From Hymenobacter psychrotolerans DSM 18569 (lineage in GTDB: Bacteria; Bacteroidota; Bacteroidia; Cytophagales; Hymenobacteraceae): a DNA stretch of 64,000 bases. Location: NCBI RefSeq assembly GCF_900142395.1, contig NZ_FRAS01000012.1, forward strand, positions 62,001 to 126,000, written 5' to 3'. This document shows positions 1 to 8,362 of this stretch, in pieces (within the stretch, counting starts at the first letter, position 1; each line of letters opens with the position of its first letter). The translations under genes and the position numbers were made by a program. Under the pieces are notes generated by a model that did no database searches, was not told the origin of the DNA, and saw only the letters and a program-made list of their open reading frames with translations.

Positions 1-2119
1 CCCAGTTCATGTCCCAGAGGGCCGTGCACCAGATTTCACCTACTGCGTGCGTTTCCGTGTAGCCAGACGTACCCAGGTTGTCGTAGGTCAGGTCGCTGAT
101 GAGCATGTCGGTGCTGTAGCGCTGTGTACGGATACCGTCGCCGGCAACGGGCTCCGACGAAGCGTACGTCCCGATACCACGGGGCGTAGTACCTACGTCG
201 CCGGGCTTGGTGGTCATCCACAAGCCGAAGAAGTCGCTCCAGCCTTCACCCATCGTTTCGTAGCCGGAAGTGTTGGGTAGGCAGCTGGAGTTCAGGCGGC
301 CGCCGGTGAGGCGGGTTGAGATGCCGTGGCCGTACTCGTGCGTGATGATGCCGTTGTCGAAGTCACCGTCGCGGCGGGGCGTAGTGCCGGCCGTGAGCGT
401 CACGGTCTGGCCGGCCGTGATGGCGGCCAGCAGACGGGTACCGTCTACGTAGTTGATGAACAGCGACGGAATCCGGATGCCGATGGAGTCGGGAGCCGTG
501 CCGGCCATCGTCACGAGAGCCGTAGAGCCCACAATGCTGTCCATTACCACCACGAGGCGGGCACCGGCATTCTGGGCATTCTTGATTTTAGCCGAGAAGT
601 TGCAGCTGCCCCGGCGAATGAACGCAATGTTGCCGTTGATAGCCGCGGCATTCACGAAAGGCACGTTGCAGCCGCGCATGGGCTGAGCCGATCCATCGTT
701 TACGGGAACCAGCGTGCCCGTGATGGGGCCAACTACCGACAGCGAGCGGCCTTGCGCGCCTTCTACGGCATTGAGCGGACCTGCTACCGAAGCCGGGGCC
801 GTTACCGTCACCGACGTCACCCCCGACCATTCAAACATCTGCATCCGCGGCGCTGAGCCATCGGGAGGAGTTGAGAAGTTGGCGTTGTTTAAGTTAGGAG
901 CAGTCTTCGCAGCACCATCCTGCGCTTCTGCCAATACCTGGTCATTACCCCCGGGCAGGGCCGTGCCACCTACGGTAGTATAGTTCCTACGCTGAAAATT
1001 GCCAGCCGCCTCCGTGAAGCCTTTGGTAGCCATCACATCGTGCACCACGTTGTTCCAGTAGAACAGATTGGTTACGGCTGCGTCCTTGTTGACTTCCGGC
1101 TGAGCGGTGGTCGTGAAAGGGAAGTCGAAGATTTGCGTGGCACCGCCTTCAGGGCTGGCACCCTTGCGGAAGATATTAGTACCGTCTCTATCCAGATAAG
1201 CAAATACGTTGTTGCCTTTGGTGTTGGTGGAGTCAGCACCGGCCACGCCGTTCACATCGTGCCAGCCGAAGGGCGAGAACGTAGAAGAAGCCGGGTTTAC
1301 GAGCAGCTGACGAGCACCGTGGCTGGGGCTTTCAATCGTAGCCGGGAAAACGTTGTAGGAATTCGGGGCGGTGGTGCGGTTGGCCGTGGTGGGGGCCGGA
1401 GTTGCCAGCACCTGCTGCCAGCCGCGCGTTGCCAGCGCCTTCTGGGTCAGCTCAGCAAACGACACCGGCTCCGATATCGTGTAGTCGTACTTCTCAAGCA
1501 GCTGGCCGCTTTGCGCATCTACGCGCACGTTCCAGTGGTGCTGGGCATCCAGCGGAGCCAGCGTCACGTCCCAGGCCAGGGCCAACTCGCCGCCAGCCAT
1601 GCGCTGATATACCAGCTTCACTGGAATTTTCTCCAGCGAAATACCGCCTTCATTGAACACCATACCAGCGGCTGGCGTACCCTCCTGCTCTACGCTCAGG
1701 GCGCGGGGCGCGGGCATGCTAAGGGCGCGGGCAGCGGCAGCCACTGCCTGCGTAGCCGTGAGGGCAGGTGTGGTAGAGCGTACTCGGGCTGCTACTCCGG
1801 CCACAAAGTTGTGGTGCATGGTTACCACGCGGCCGTTGGCACCTACGTGCACGTTGGCTACGGCATTGTGAATCTCAATGCCCTGATGACGCTGGCGCAG
1901 GTAAACGTGCGTCAGGCCGGTGCTGGCATCCGTATAGTGGCTCGTAACAGCCGGGTTGGCCAAGTCCTGCTCGCTCAGCCCCTGGCGCGAAGCTTTAGTC
2001 GTCAGCGCCGACAGCGCCTGAGTCAGCGGGGCTTGTTGAGCAGCCGCCAGCCCAGGTACGGCCAGCATAGCTGCCAGCAGCAGTGCCCGGCTGCCTGGCA
2101 GTGTAAAAGTTGATTTCAT
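1..2119 (-). CDS. M36 (fungalysin-type) secreted metallopeptidase, 3' end cut by window
   Basis: Secreted zinc metallopeptidase of family M36; the C-terminus lies beyond base 1. Read on the minus strand, the ATG at 2117-2119 opens a signal peptide (MKSTF, then a hydrophobic stretch ending near LAAAQQ) and an FTP-like propeptide. The catalytic part carries the zinc motif HEYGH at 326-340, a downstream GEGWSDF motif that supplies the third ligand, and THAVGEIWC near the window edge. Between the first half of the catalytic region and HEYGH sits an inserted PA (protease-associated) domain, with the typical IAFIRRGSCNFSAKI and NAGARLVVV segments (about 510-830). Proteins of this architecture in Bacteroidota are commonly exported by type IX secretion, but the sorting domain would lie outside the window. 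A TAGATTTG -7 box lies 75 bp upstream. Degrading extracellular protein is the inferred role. Confidence 0.9.
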   Translation of the reverse strand, partial: MKSTFTLPGSRALLLAAMLAVPGLAAAQQAPLTQALSALTTKASRQGLSEQDLANPAVTSHYTDASTGLTHVYLRQRHQGIEIHNAVANVHVGANGRVVTMHHNFVAGVAARVRSTTPALTATQAVAAAARALSMPAPRALSVEQEGTPAAGMVFNEGGISLEKIPVKLVYQRMAGGELALAWDVTLAPLDAQHHWNVRVDAQSGQLLEKYDYTISEPVSFAELTQKALATRGWQQVLATPAPTTANRTTAPNSYNVFPATIESPSHGARQLLVNPASSTFSPFGWHDVNGVAGADSTNTKGNNVFAYLDRDGTNIFRKGASPEGGATQIFDFPFTTTAQPEVNKDAAVTNLFYWNNVVHDVMATKGFTEAAGNFQRRNYTTVGGTALPGGNDQVLAEAQDGAAKTAPNLNNANFSTPPDGSAPRMQMFEWSGVTSVTVTAPASVAGPLNAVEGAQGRSLSVVGPITGTLVPVNDGSAQPMRGCNVPFVNAAAINGNIAFIRRGSCNFSAKIKNAQNAGARLVVVMDSIVGSTALVTMAGTAPDSIGIRIPSLFINYVDGTRLLAAITAGQTVTLTAGTTPRRDGDFDNGIITHEYGHGISTRLTGGRLNSSCLPNTSGYETMGEGWSDFFGLWMTTKPGDVGTTPRGIGTYASSEPVAGDGIRTQRYSTDMLISDLTYDNLGTSGYTETHAVGEIWCTALWDMNW

Positions 2120-2194
2120 CCGTTAGGAAAGTAAAAATGGGAAATTTTAAGGGTCGTTAGAGTGAAAACCGGCCTGCTGCCAGGCGTCTCGTTC

Positions 2195-2202
2195 CAAATC
2201 TA
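2195..2202 (-). promoter_or_regulatory. Candidate -7 box for the M36 peptidase gene
   Basis: On the minus strand this reads TAGATTTG, a full match to the Bacteroidota TAnnTTTG -7 element, 75 bp before the ATG. No convincing TTG -33 partner is visible, so the assignment rests on the -7 box and its location only. The rest of the 2120-2300 gap holds nothing else recognised. Confidence 0.4.
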
Positions 2203-2300
2203 CACAGGAAATTGGAAATTTCAGGCATAGCACGAAGCGGACCTTACAGCTTGCCCAGTGCCCGCCAAAACTAAGCCGCACCATAGGCCAAGCCGCTGAC

Positions 2301-2843
2301 TTACTGCCCGTTTTGCCAGCCCATCTTGCTCATAAAATCCCACAGCACCACTCCGGCCGCCACGCTCACGTTCAGGCTGTGCTTGGTACCAAACTGCGGA
2401 ATCTCCACCGCTACGTCGCACAGGGCCAGCACTTCATCTTCCACGCCAAACACCTCATTGCCCATCACTAAAGCATAGGAACGGGCCGGATCGGGCTGGA
2501 AGGCGGGCAGCGGCTGGCTGCCGGTAGTTTGCTCCACGGCTACCAGCACGTAGCCAGCGGCCTTCAGCTGGTGCAGCGCTTCCAGCGTGGTAGGCGCGTA
2601 TTCCCACACCACCGATTCAGTGGAGCCCAGCGCCGTTTTCGTGATTTCGCGCTGGGGCGGCCGGCCAGTGATACCGCACAGCCAGATTTTCTCGATGGCA
2701 AAGGCATCGGCCGTGCGGAAGGCGGCGCCCACGTTGTGCAGGCTCCGCACGTTGTCGAGAACTAGGGTGAGGGGGAATTTTCGCGTATTTTTGAAGTCTG
2801 CCACCGTCAGCCGGTTCAGCTCTTCCATCGAGAGTTTGCGCAT
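2301..2843 (-). CDS. TrmH/SpoU-family RNA 2'-O-methyltransferase
   Basis: SPOUT-superfamily enzyme that transfers a methyl group from SAM to a ribose 2'-OH in tRNA or rRNA; the exact substrate cannot be read from the sequence. The three family motifs are present: LDNVRSLHNVGAAFRTADA (motif 1), ALVMGNEVFGV (motif 2) and SLNVSVAAGVVLWDF (motif 3), which form the trefoil knot and dimer interface. The reading frame stays open to an ATG at 2900 (199 aa). The internal ATG at 2843 (MRKLSMEEL) is preferred because it matches the usual family N-terminus and has a TACCTTTG box only 5 bp upstream (2849-2856), as for a nearly leaderless message. It is divergent from mutS across an inverted repeat. Confidence 0.85.
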   Translation of the reverse strand: MRKLSMEELNRLTVADFKNTRKFPLTLVLDNVRSLHNVGAAFRTADAFAIEKIWLCGITGRPPQREITKTALGSTESVVWEYAPTTLEALHQLKAAGYVLVAVEQTTGSQPLPAFQPDPARSYALVMGNEVFGVEDEVLALCDVAVEIPQFGTKHSLNVSVAAGVVLWDFMSKMGWQNGQ

Positions 2844-2927
2844 GGCCGCAAAGGTAGGAACGCCCGGCCGGGTGGCCGCTGTTAGGGTTGGACGGTTCAT
2901 GCGAACTGGCTGCCCTCCTTACCGCGT

Positions 2928-3041
2928 GTCATCCTGAGCGGAGCGAAGGACCTTGTCACAACTGAACAGACCCTTGCCCGGATGTTGTTTCCATGCCGGT
3001 CGTTTTGGTGTAATAAGGTCCTTCGCTCCGCTCAGGATGAC
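2928..3041. repeat. Inverted repeat element with 27-bp perfect arms
   Basis: The arms at 2928-2954 and 3015-3041 are exact reverse complements (27 bp, beginning GTCATCCTGAGC and ending GAAGGACCTT) around a 60-bp spacer. It lies between the divergent methyltransferase and mutS genes. Arms of this kind recur as dispersed elements in many bacterial genomes; no transposase is present here. Transcribed in either direction it would form a long hairpin. It reads through in frame with mutS, which creates a spurious N-terminal extension if an upstream start is chosen. Confidence 0.85.
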
Positions 3042-3078
3042 AGTGCCCGCCCCCATATTCCTGAATTTCCGTTTTTCC

Positions 3079-5874
3079 GTGAAAACCAAAGTCGCCGATT
3101 CAACTAAAAAGCCTGTCCGCACCCACGGCACCCTGGGCCCCGCTCCCGTGGTCGATACGCCGCTGATGCGCCAGTATTATGAGCTCAAGCAGGCGCACCC
3201 CGGCGCCGTGCTCCTGTTCCGGGTCGGCGACTTCTACGAAACCTTCGGGGAAGATGCCGTAACGGCCTCGCGCATTCTCGACATTACGCTCACCAAGCGC
3301 GGCGCGGGCACGGCCTCCGAAACGCCGCTGGCCGGCTTTCCCCACCACGCCCTCGACAACTACCTGCCCAAGCTGGTGCGCGCCGGCCAGCGCGTCGCCA
3401 TCTGCGACCAGCTCGAAGACCCCAAGCAGGCCAAAGGCCTCGTCAAGCGCGGCATTACGGAGCTCGTGACGCCCGGCGTGAGCCTGCACGACAACGTGCT
3501 GGACCGCCGTTCTAATAATTACCTCTGCGCCGTGCATTTCGGCAAGCAGGAAGCGGGCATTTCGTTTCTGGATATCAGCACCGGTGAGTTTCTGGTGGCC
3601 CAGGGCACTATTGATTACCTGGGTAAGCTGCTCCAGAACTTTCAGCCGGCGGAGGTGCTGTTCTGCCGCAAAAGCCGGGCGGAGTTCGAAGGGCATTTCG
3701 GTCCCGACTTCTGCCATTTTGCGCTCGACGAGTGGGTGTTCGGCTTCGACTACTGCCACGACACGCTCACGCGCCACTTCAACACGGCTTCGCTCAAAGG
3801 CTTCGGCATTGACGGGCTGCGTGAGGGCATCACGGCGGCGGGCTGCATCATGCACTACCTCGCCGAAACCAAGCACACCGACGTAGGCCACATCGGTAGC
3901 GTCGGGCGGCTGGAGGAAGACAAGTACGTGTGGCTCGACCGGTTTACGGTGCGCAACCTGGAGCTGGTACAGGCCCAGCACCCCGGCGGCGTGCCGCTCA
4001 TCGACATTCTCGACCAGACCGTGACACCGATGGGCGCGCGCCTGCTGCGCAAGTGGGTGGTGCTGCCCCTCAAGGAGCCCGCCCAGATTCAGCGCCGCCT
4101 CGACACGGTGGAGGCCCTGCTGCAGACGCCCGAGCTGCTGGAAGACCTGCTGCAGCACCTGCGCCAGATCAACGACCTGGAACGCCTGATTTCCAAGGTG
4201 GCGGTGCGGCGCATCAACCCGCGCGAGCTGCTGCAGCTGGCCCGCGCCCTGGAAGCCATCAGCCCGATTCGGGAGCAGCTGGCGGCCTCCGGCATCCGGG
4301 CCCTGCAGAAGCTGGCCGACCAGCTGAACCCCTGCGCCGCGCTGCGCGACGAAATCCGGGCTAAGGTTCGGGAAGACGCCCCTATTCTTACCAACCAGGG
4401 CGGCGTGCTCAACGATGGCGTAAATACGGAGCTGGATGAGCTGCGGGCCATGGCGTTTTCGGGCAAAGACTACCTGTTTCAGCTGCAGCAGCGCGCCGTG
4501 CAGGAAACCGGTATTTCGTCGCTGAAAGTGGCCTACAACAAGGTGTTCGGCTACTATCTGGAAGTCACGAACGCGCACAAAGACAAAGTGCCTGCTTCCT
4601 GGATCCGGAAGCAGACGCTGGTGAATGCCGAGCGCTACATCACGGAGGAGCTCAAAACCTACGAGGAGAAGATTCTGCACGCCGAGGAGCGTTTGTTCGT
4701 CATCGAGCAGAACATCTACAATGACCTGGTGCTGTTTGCGGCGGAATACGTGGCCCAGATTCAGCAGAATGCCCGTGCCATTGGAGTAGCCGACTGCCTG
4801 GCTTCCTTCGCGGCCACGGCCCGCCAGCACCGCTACGTGAAGCCCACCGTCGACGATTCGACGCTACTCGACATTCGGGCTGGCCGCCACCCCGTGATTG
4901 AGCGTCAGCTGCCCCCCGGCGAGCAGTACATCCCCAACGATATCTGCCTCGACCAGGACGACCAGCAGATTGTGGTGATTACGGGACCCAACATGGCCGG
5001 TAAATCGGCGTTGCTGCGCCAGACTGCCCTGATTGTACTGCTGGCCCAGATTGGCTCCTTCGTACCCGCCGATGCGGCTCACATTGGCGTCATCGACAAG
5101 ATTTTCACCCGCGTCGGTGCTTCCGACAACCTGAGCAAGGGCGAAAGCACCTTCATGGTGGAAATGACCGAAACCGCCAGCATCCTCAACAACCTCTCCG
5201 ACCGGAGCCTCGTGCTGATGGACGAAATCGGGCGGGGCACCAGCACCTATGATGGTATCAGCATTGCCTGGGCCATTGTGGAACATCTGCACAACTCGCC
5301 TAAAGCGCGCGCCAAAACCCTGTTTGCCACGCACTACCACGAGTTGAACCAACTGGCTGATGACTGCCCGCGGGTGCGCAACTACAATGTAGCTGTGAAG
5401 GAAGCCGATGGCCGCATTCTGTTTCTGCGCAAGCTGCGCGAAGGCGGCTCCGAGCACAGCTTCGGTATTCATGTGGCCCGCATGGCCGGCATGCCCACTT
5501 CCGTGGTGCTGCGCGCCAACGAAATCATGCACCATCTGGAGCAGGAGCGCACTTCGGCCGGCATAGACCCCGACACGCCCACCGAGTTTGACGACGTACT
5601 GGCCGGCCTGGAAGCACAATCTGACGGCAAGATAATTCCGCTGAACGGCGCGGCGGCCGCACCGGAACCGACCCGCCGCGGCCCCAAAGCGCAACCGGCT
5701 GCAGCCGTGCACACTGCTCCCCGCCCCAGCTTGCAGCTTAGCATGTTCGAGCCCGCCGACCCGGTTATGGAACGAGTCCGGGAGCTGCTGGAGAAGCTGG
5801 ACGTCAACACACTCACGCCCATAGAAGCCCTACTCAAGCTTAATGAGCTGAAGCTGGCCGCCGGTGGCAAATAA
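3079..5874 (+). CDS. mutS: DNA mismatch repair protein MutS
   Basis: Mismatch-recognition ATPase of post-replicative repair. The N-terminal clamp motif FRVGDFYETFGEDA carries the Phe-x-Glu pair that probes mismatches (about residues 52-54). The C-terminal ATPase has Walker A GPNMAGKS (about 636-643), Walker B LVLMDEIG and the following GRGTSTYDG, and the signature ATHYHEL. Length from the GTG at 3079 is 931 aa, somewhat long for the family, with an acidic/Ala-rich linker and a C-terminal dimerisation segment (FEPADPVMERVRELLEKLDVNTLTP). The frame is open upstream to 2953, but those 42 codons are the inverted repeat and nothing like MutS, so the GTG (VKTKVADSTKK) is preferred. An ATG start at MRQYYELK is also possible. 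Confidence 0.95.
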   Translation: MKTKVADSTKKPVRTHGTLGPAPVVDTPLMRQYYELKQAHPGAVLLFRVGDFYETFGEDAVTASRILDITLTKRGAGTASETPLAGFPHHALDNYLPKLVRAGQRVAICDQLEDPKQAKGLVKRGITELVTPGVSLHDNVLDRRSNNYLCAVHFGKQEAGISFLDISTGEFLVAQGTIDYLGKLLQNFQPAEVLFCRKSRAEFEGHFGPDFCHFALDEWVFGFDYCHDTLTRHFNTASLKGFGIDGLREGITAAGCIMHYLAETKHTDVGHIGSVGRLEEDKYVWLDRFTVRNLELVQAQHPGGVPLIDILDQTVTPMGARLLRKWVVLPLKEPAQIQRRLDTVEALLQTPELLEDLLQHLRQINDLERLISKVAVRRINPRELLQLARALEAISPIREQLAASGIRALQKLADQLNPCAALRDEIRAKVREDAPILTNQGGVLNDGVNTELDELRAMAFSGKDYLFQLQQRAVQETGISSLKVAYNKVFGYYLEVTNAHKDKVPASWIRKQTLVNAERYITEELKTYEEKILHAEERLFVIEQNIYNDLVLFAAEYVAQIQQNARAIGVADCLASFAATARQHRYVKPTVDDSTLLDIRAGRHPVIERQLPPGEQYIPNDICLDQDDQQIVVITGPNMAGKSALLRQTALIVLLAQIGSFVPADAAHIGVIDKIFTRVGASDNLSKGESTFMVEMTETASILNNLSDRSLVLMDEIGRGTSTYDGISIAWAIVEHLHNSPKARAKTLFATHYHELNQLADDCPRVRNYNVAVKEADGRILFLRKLREGGSEHSFGIHVARMAGMPTSVVLRANEIMHHLEQERTSAGIDPDTPTEFDDVLAGLEAQSDGKIIPLNGAAAAPEPTRRGPKAQPAAAVHTAPRPSLQLSMFEPADPVMERVRELLEKLDVNTLTPIEALLKLNELKLAAGGK

Positions 5875-6062
5875 CCAAGCGGCCTCCGCAGGCCCTGAGC
5901 AGACTAGTTCCAGCGGCAAAAGGCCCTTTCATATTGTTGTTACTTTCTCCCTCTTCGATTCCGGCGCGCATAGCGCACAACAAGAGCAAAATTTTTCTCC
6001 CTGATACTGAGCAAAAACCATCTTGCCGGAGGAAAAAAACGCGTTTTTTTTCAGCGCAGGTC

Positions 6063-6092
6063 TTGACAGAAAGAAAAGTCGTTGTACCTTTG
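6063..6092 (+). promoter_or_regulatory. Promoter of tRNA-Gly
   Basis: TTG at 6063-6065, a 19-bp spacer and TACCTTTG at 6085-6092 give the canonical Bacteroidota -33/-7 promoter. It starts 37 bp before the mature tRNA-Gly. The remaining 5875-6060 stretch shows no other signal. Confidence 0.75.
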
Positions 6093-6128
6093 TCACATCA
6101 AAACGCCACTACGGCGCCAAGATCAAAA

Positions 6129-6201
6129 GCGAGAGTAGCTCAGTTGGTAGAGCGCGACCTTGCCAAGGTCGAGGTCGCGAGTTCGAACCTCGTCTCCCGC
6201 T
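6129..6201 (+). tRNA. tRNA-Gly (GCC)
   Basis: Complete 73-nt cloverleaf. Acceptor GCGAGAG pairs with CUCCCGC and the discriminator is U; D arm GCUC/GAGC; anticodon stem CGACC/GGUCG around loop UUGCCAA (anticodon GCC); T arm with UUCGAAC. CCA is not encoded. Acceptor pair 4-69 is A-C, a mismatch where G-C is usual for this tRNA. Confidence 0.95.
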
Positions 6202-6202
6202 C

Positions 6203-6236
6203 AAAAAGGATGTTTCTTCGGAAGCATCCTTTTTTT
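6203..6236 (+). terminator. Terminator after tRNA-Gly
   Basis: A/T-flanked hairpin (AAGGATG ... CATCCTT around a TTCG-type loop) ending in a T run, directly after the tRNA. Confidence 0.8.
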
Positions 6237-6338
6237 GTTTTATGGTGGCTCTGTTTCAGCTAAAAGCGGCCGCCAGAACAATAATTCAGAGTTATTTGCC
6301 CAACTTGCCGCCCTGTCTCCTTCAGGCGACGGGCAACT

Positions 6339-6419
6339 GCCAGAGTGGTGTAATGGTAGCCACGAGGGACTTAAAATCCCTTGCCCTTGGGCGTACGGGT
6401 TCGAGTCCCGTCTCTGGTA
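6339..6419 (+). tRNA. tRNA-Leu (UAA); integration target of the prophage
   Basis: An 81-nt class II tRNA. Acceptor GCCAGAG pairs with CUCUGGU (a G-U first pair), discriminator A. The anticodon loop CUUAAAA gives UAA, and a long variable arm (UGCCCUUGGGCGU) is typical of tRNA-Leu. The T arm is intact (UUCGAGUC). CCA is not encoded. Its last 12 bases belong to the attL core, so the gene is rebuilt rather than broken by the insertion. Confidence 0.93.
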
Positions 6420-6420
6420 C
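6408..6420 (+). other. attL core
   Basis: CCGTCTCTGGTAC at the 3' end of tRNA-Leu recurs exactly at 46636-46648. Identity stops on both sides (C versus T before, T versus A after), as expected for the two halves of an integrated att site. Confidence 0.85.
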
Positions 6421-6442
6421 TTTTTAGCCTCCGGGCACCTTT

Positions 6443-6497
6443 AAAGCCCCTTTCAACCTCGTTTCCAAGCTGGAAACGCAGGTTGAAAGGGGCTTTT
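6443..6497 (+). terminator. Phage-borne terminator behind tRNA-Leu
   Basis: Long hairpin: AAAGCCCCTTTCAACC on the left arm pairs with GGTTGAAAGGGGCTTT, extended by GTTTCC/GGAAAC, around a short loop, followed by TTTT. It lies inside the prophage 23 bp past attL and would terminate tRNA-Leu transcripts before int. The host's own terminator is now beyond attR (46651-46688). Confidence 0.85.
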
Positions 6498-6507
6498 CTG
6501 CGTTCAT

Positions 6508-6529
6508 TGTTTAACACCTGTTTAACACG
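6508..6529 (+). repeat. Left arm-type repeat (integrase binding candidate)
   Basis: A 22-bp sequence made of two GTTTAACAC units 11 bp apart. It is repeated exactly at 46574-46595 in the same orientation, about 60-90 bp inside each att core. A further GTTTAACA follows at 6533. Placement and phasing match arm-type sites of tyrosine recombinases. It overlaps the int start codon. Confidence 0.7.
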
Positions 6530-7827
6530 TGAGTTTAACAGCTACCATCAGCCTCCGTAAACCTGCGCAGAAAAACGGCCTCAATACCGTGCGCCTGCAG
6601 GTCATCATCAACCGGAAAGTGGTCATCGTGCCGTTGGACCTGAGCTGGCCGGAGCGGCTGTTCGACGAGAAGTCGGGCCGGTGCCTGGACAAGCTGCCCC
6701 GCGATAGGCAGCCAGCCGGCTATAAGGAACTGCTGCGGCACACGGAGGCACTGATGGGCGAGCAGCTGGAGCAGAAGGCCAGCGACAACAACCTGATCAT
6801 CGGACAGGCCCGCAGCAAGGCCAACGAGATATTTGTCGCTTACCGGCTACAGCCGGAGCTGGTGCTCACGGTAGATGAGTTTCTGCGCCAATACCACAGT
6901 GGTGTCAGCAGCACGGACTTTTTAGGCTACATGGAGGCCCGGATAGCAGAGCGTGCCAAGAGAGGGCAGATTTCGGAGTGTACGCGTATCAAGCACGTGA
7001 CCACGTGGCGTAAGGTGCAGGAGTTTGCGCGGACGCTGCCGATAAACAAGGCCAGCGCCAAGGATAGCAGCCGCCTGCCGGTCCTGCCCTTCAGCAGCTT
7101 CACCCATAAGTTTGCCAGCGACTTCGACTCGTGGCTGAAGAAGGTACATAACAGCTGCACCAATACCCGCTCGGGCCGGCACCGCAACGTGAAGGCGTAC
7201 TTAGAGCTGGCCCGGCGCGACAAAATCACCTTCGAGAATCCCTACCAGTACTTCACCAACACCACGGTGGCCGGCAAGTGGAAGGCGCTGGCGGAAGAGG
7301 AGCTTACCGCGCTGGAAACCTACTATGCCAGCACGAAGCCGGGAGATACGCACCGGCGCATGCTCCAGAAGTTCCTCTTCAGCTGCAACTGCGGGCTGCG
7401 CCTGGGCGACCTGAAGCGCATGGACGAGGCCAAAGTAACGGGCCAGCTGGTAGAGCTGAAGGTGCAGAAGACGTTCCGCTACGATGAGAAGGAAACGCTG
7501 CTGCCCATCACCAAGCGGGCGCTGCGCTACCTGAATGACAGCCGGACCGAAAACGGCACCGATGGCTTCTTCCTCTACACTGACCAGTACACCAACCGCA
7601 CCCTGCAGAAAATAGCCGACTGGCTAGGCATCAAAACCAAGCTGCACCACCACATCGGCCGCGAGACCTTCGCCACCAACTTCATTCGGCGAGGCGGCAA
7701 AGTTGAGGTGCTGCAAAAGCTGATGGGGCATAAGAAGCTGAGCATGACAATGAAATACGTCCATGTTGACGAGGCCATGAAGCAGGCCGAAATAGACCGG
7801 ATGGATGCGCTCGACGACGCGGCATAG
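6529..7827 (+). CDS. int: Phage tyrosine integrase
   Basis: Site-specific recombinase that would insert and, with a directionality factor, excise the prophage at tRNA-Leu. The N-terminal 1-100 region is an arm-binding domain typical of Bacteroidota integrases (SLRKPAQKNGLNTVRLQVIINRK). It is followed by a SAM-like core-binding domain (about 115-235) and a C-terminal catalytic domain. The catalytic set is complete: Arg291 (CGLRLGDL), a beta-hairpin Lys (about 311-314), His375 and Arg378 in HHHIGRETFAT, His401 in LMGHKKL and nucleophile Tyr410 (MKYVHV). Length 432 aa is normal. The start is GTG at 6529, inside the arm-type repeat, so bound integrase could repress its own gene (inference). It is the only core phage gene at the left end and is followed by a terminator. 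Confidence 0.95.
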   Translation: MSLTATISLRKPAQKNGLNTVRLQVIINRKVVIVPLDLSWPERLFDEKSGRCLDKLPRDRQPAGYKELLRHTEALMGEQLEQKASDNNLIIGQARSKANEIFVAYRLQPELVLTVDEFLRQYHSGVSSTDFLGYMEARIAERAKRGQISECTRIKHVTTWRKVQEFARTLPINKASAKDSSRLPVLPFSSFTHKFASDFDSWLKKVHNSCTNTRSGRHRNVKAYLELARRDKITFENPYQYFTNTTVAGKWKALAEEELTALETYYASTKPGDTHRRMLQKFLFSCNCGLRLGDLKRMDEAKVTGQLVELKVQKTFRYDEKETLLPITKRALRYLNDSRTENGTDGFFLYTDQYTNRTLQKIADWLGIKTKLHHHIGRETFATNFIRRGGKVEVLQKLMGHKKLSMTMKYVHVDEAMKQAEIDRMDALDDAA

Positions 7828-7861
7828 AAAAAGCCCGTTCCAATCTAGGAACGGGCTTTTT
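7828..7861. terminator. Bidirectional terminator between int and a convergent gene
   Basis: Perfect hairpin AAAAAGCCCGTTCC/GGAACGGGCTTTTT with a 6-nt loop. It has A and T runs on both sides, so it serves int (plus) and the 7873-8277 gene (minus). Confidence 0.9.
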
Positions 7862-7872
7862 CTGTTTTATAT

Positions 7873-8277
7873 CTATGCCTGATCGGCTATTCTCCTACCT
7901 GGGTCGATGTGCAGATCAGCCCTGCGCTTGCCCTTGATGTGGTAGAATTTGTACCACCGGCCGTGTACCTTCTTTTTTCGGCCCACTAGCCTGGGTGGCC
8001 CCCGAAACTTTGGCCCGTCAATCTGGCCCACGCCCTGAATGGCACTGGTCGGAGCAGCTGGCTGAGCTGGCACCGGCACCACGGCCATCACTGGCACTAC
8101 TGGCATCACCAAAGCGGTTAGTTCAACCAGATAAACGGGAGCCTGCACCAAGTAGAGGTAGGCCACCTTTTCAGGCGTTGGCCTTACATCGGGAGGTGGC
8201 TGAGCCAAAACTGGCCCCGACAGGCTAAACACGATGACCATGCCACTGAGCAGCGCGGCACTGAGTAATGCTCTCAT
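7873..8277 (-). CDS. Small secreted phage-encoded protein, function unknown
   Basis: 134 aa from the ATG at 8277; an upstream ATG at 8316 would add 13 residues and would overlap promoter P1. It has a clear signal peptide (MRALLSAALLSG, hydrophobic core, cleavage after VLAQ), then a Pro/Val-rich stretch (VVPVMAVVPVPAQPAAP) and a basic C-terminal domain (GRKKKVHGRWYKFYHIKGKRR). Export to the periplasm or beyond is therefore likely; no family is recognised. It is the last transcription unit of the late strand, has its own copy of the GTCCTTTTT promoter 37 bp upstream, and ends at a terminator. A lysogenic conversion or lysis-accessory role is possible but unsupported. Confidence 0.7.
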   Translation of the reverse strand: MRALLSAALLSGMVIVFSLSGPVLAQPPPDVRPTPEKVAYLYLVQAPVYLVELTALVMPVVPVMAVVPVPAQPAAPTSAIQGVGQIDGPKFRGPPRLVGRKKKVHGRWYKFYHIKGKRRADLHIDPGRRIADQA

Positions 8278-8313
8278 AGGATAGAGAAAAGGTGAATAAT
8301 GAGTTGAAGAACC

Positions 8314-8348
8314 CAAAACTCACCTTGGCTCTATCCGAGAAAAAGGAC
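8314..8348 (-). promoter_or_regulatory. Late promoter copy P1
   Basis: Minus strand: GTCCTTTTT (8340-8348), exactly 18 bp, then GAGTTTTG (8314-8321). Drives the 7873-8277 gene. One of six copies with identical spacing in the prophage. Confidence 0.75.
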
Positions 8349-8362
8349 AGGAAACAGGAAGG

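Noticed and set aside
3100..4830. 576-aa open frame antisense to mutS
   Set aside because: Shadow of a GC-rich gene: the plus frame codes for complete MutS motifs, and the minus translation has no family pattern.
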